Of a stretch of DNA of 23,761 nucleotides, positions 23,575 to 23,761 are shown piece by piece (the stretch's first letter is position 1; every line of letters begins with the position of its first letter). Below the pieces are notes generated by a model that was not told the DNA's origin, made no database searches, and was given only the letters and a program-made list of their open reading frames with translations. Source of the stretch: Candidatus Zixiibacteriota bacterium. Lineage in GTDB: Bacteria; Zixibacteria; MSB-5A5; SM23-73-2. Location of the stretch: contig JAUWYR010000040.1 in the NCBI GenBank assembly GCA_030615745.1, positions 1 to 23,761 on the forward strand, given 5' to 3'. The translations under genes and the position numbers were made by a program.

Positions 23575-23641
23575 TGTCATTCCTCAGCTTTGCGAGGAAT
23601 CTCGATAAGAGATTGCTTCAGGACTTCGTCCCTCGCAATGG
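23575..23641. repeat. Palindromic intergenic element, copy 3
   Basis: Hairpins ATTCCTC/GAGGAAT and AATCTC-GATAA-GAGATT are enclosed between TGTCATT and CTCGCAATG. The stretch 23592-23616 matches 153-177 in the same orientation with two differences. It abuts the terminal inverted repeat at 23637, as copy 1 does on the left. Confidence 0.65.
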
Positions 23642-23761
23642 GCTTAAAGGATAAAAAGTGTTGCTGTCGAGTTTTGTAAGTATCTTGTTTTTAAATATAT
23701 TATGGCTATTTTAGTTATAGTTTGTTAAAGCAGTTCAATAAAGGATGTCAAAAATGCACAA
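23637..23761. repeat. Right copy of 125-bp terminal inverted repeat
   Basis: Reverse complement of 19-143 with one mismatch. It ends with AAAGGATG, then ATG at 23754 reading MH before the window stops, so it duplicates the leader and start of the gene seen at the left edge. Confidence 0.85.
23754..23761 (+). CDS. First codons of the same gene as at the left edge, running off the window
   Basis: ATGCAC plus two bases, with AAGGA eight bases upstream, identical to the outward-reading start at 26-1. Too short to identify on its own; supported only by the matching leader. Possibly a transposase gene. Confidence 0.3.

Noticed and set aside
1-23761. Linear replicon with terminal inverted repeats
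   Set aside because: The repeats contain a gene start reading outward and the left one begins 18 bases inside the window, which fits a multicopy element at assembly ends better than telomeres. No replication or partition gene is present.
1-23761. CRISPR arrays, tRNA and rRNA genes
   Set aside because: Looked for regularly spaced repeats, tRNA-like cloverleaf ends and rRNA signatures by eye on both strands; none seen.

Overview
The window is AT-rich DNA, probably chromosomal, from a Gram-negative (diderm) bacterium. A TonB-dependent outer-membrane receptor shows the outer membrane, and a secreted protein ends in a Por/type IX secretion-type C-terminal sorting domain (QNYPNPFNP start, YFYRL near the end). 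That combination fits the Fibrobacteres-Chlorobi-Bacteroidetes assemblage or a related candidate phylum; the lineage is inference and I cannot name a species. TTG and GTG starts are common.

Both ends hold the same 125-bp sequence in inverted orientation (19-143 and 23637-23761, one mismatch). Each copy runs outward into a ribosome-binding site and the first codons of the same reading frame, so the window is bounded by two copies of the upstream region of one multicopy gene, plausibly an insertion-sequence transposase. Variants of a palindromic intergenic element (arms resembling TTTGTCATTGCGAG) occur at about 140-226, 6001-6137 and 23575-23641.

Region 1 (369-5939, minus strand) is a tightly overlapping six-gene operon read from an MFS exporter through an archaemetzincin-like protein, a DUF488 protein, a PflX-like radical SAM protein and an endonuclease V-like protein to a secreted seven-repeat beta-propeller protein. 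Two members appear to be pseudoenzymes: the archaemetzincin has HQxxH instead of HExxH, and the endonuclease V homologue lacks all three metal-binding acidic residues.

Region 2 (6417-7382, minus) is a ROK-family sugar kinase. A 600-bp divergent intergenic region follows; it contains a possible 33-codon gene with a perfect Shine-Dalgarno and a good sigma-70-type promoter.

Region 3 (7993-14380, plus) is a metal-type uptake operon: a substrate-binding lipoprotein, a TonB-dependent receptor, a fused two-domain FbpB-type permease, an ATPase, and an exported protein resembling the C-terminal domain of the chromate-resistance protein ChrB. The receptor-permease gap carries a structured insert between 24-bp direct repeats.

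Region 4 (14859-22236, minus) runs from a Cys-rich membrane protein through CstA, a GAF-GGDEF diguanylate cyclase, NagZ and AnmK to a SpoIID-domain lipoprotein. The last three make a coherent peptidoglycan-turnover module (glycan cleavage, GlcNAc removal, anhydro-MurNAc phosphorylation), and CstA suggests a scavenging or starvation theme. Divergent from it (22343-23476, plus) is an exported bactofilin-like protein with a membrane-embedded C-terminus.
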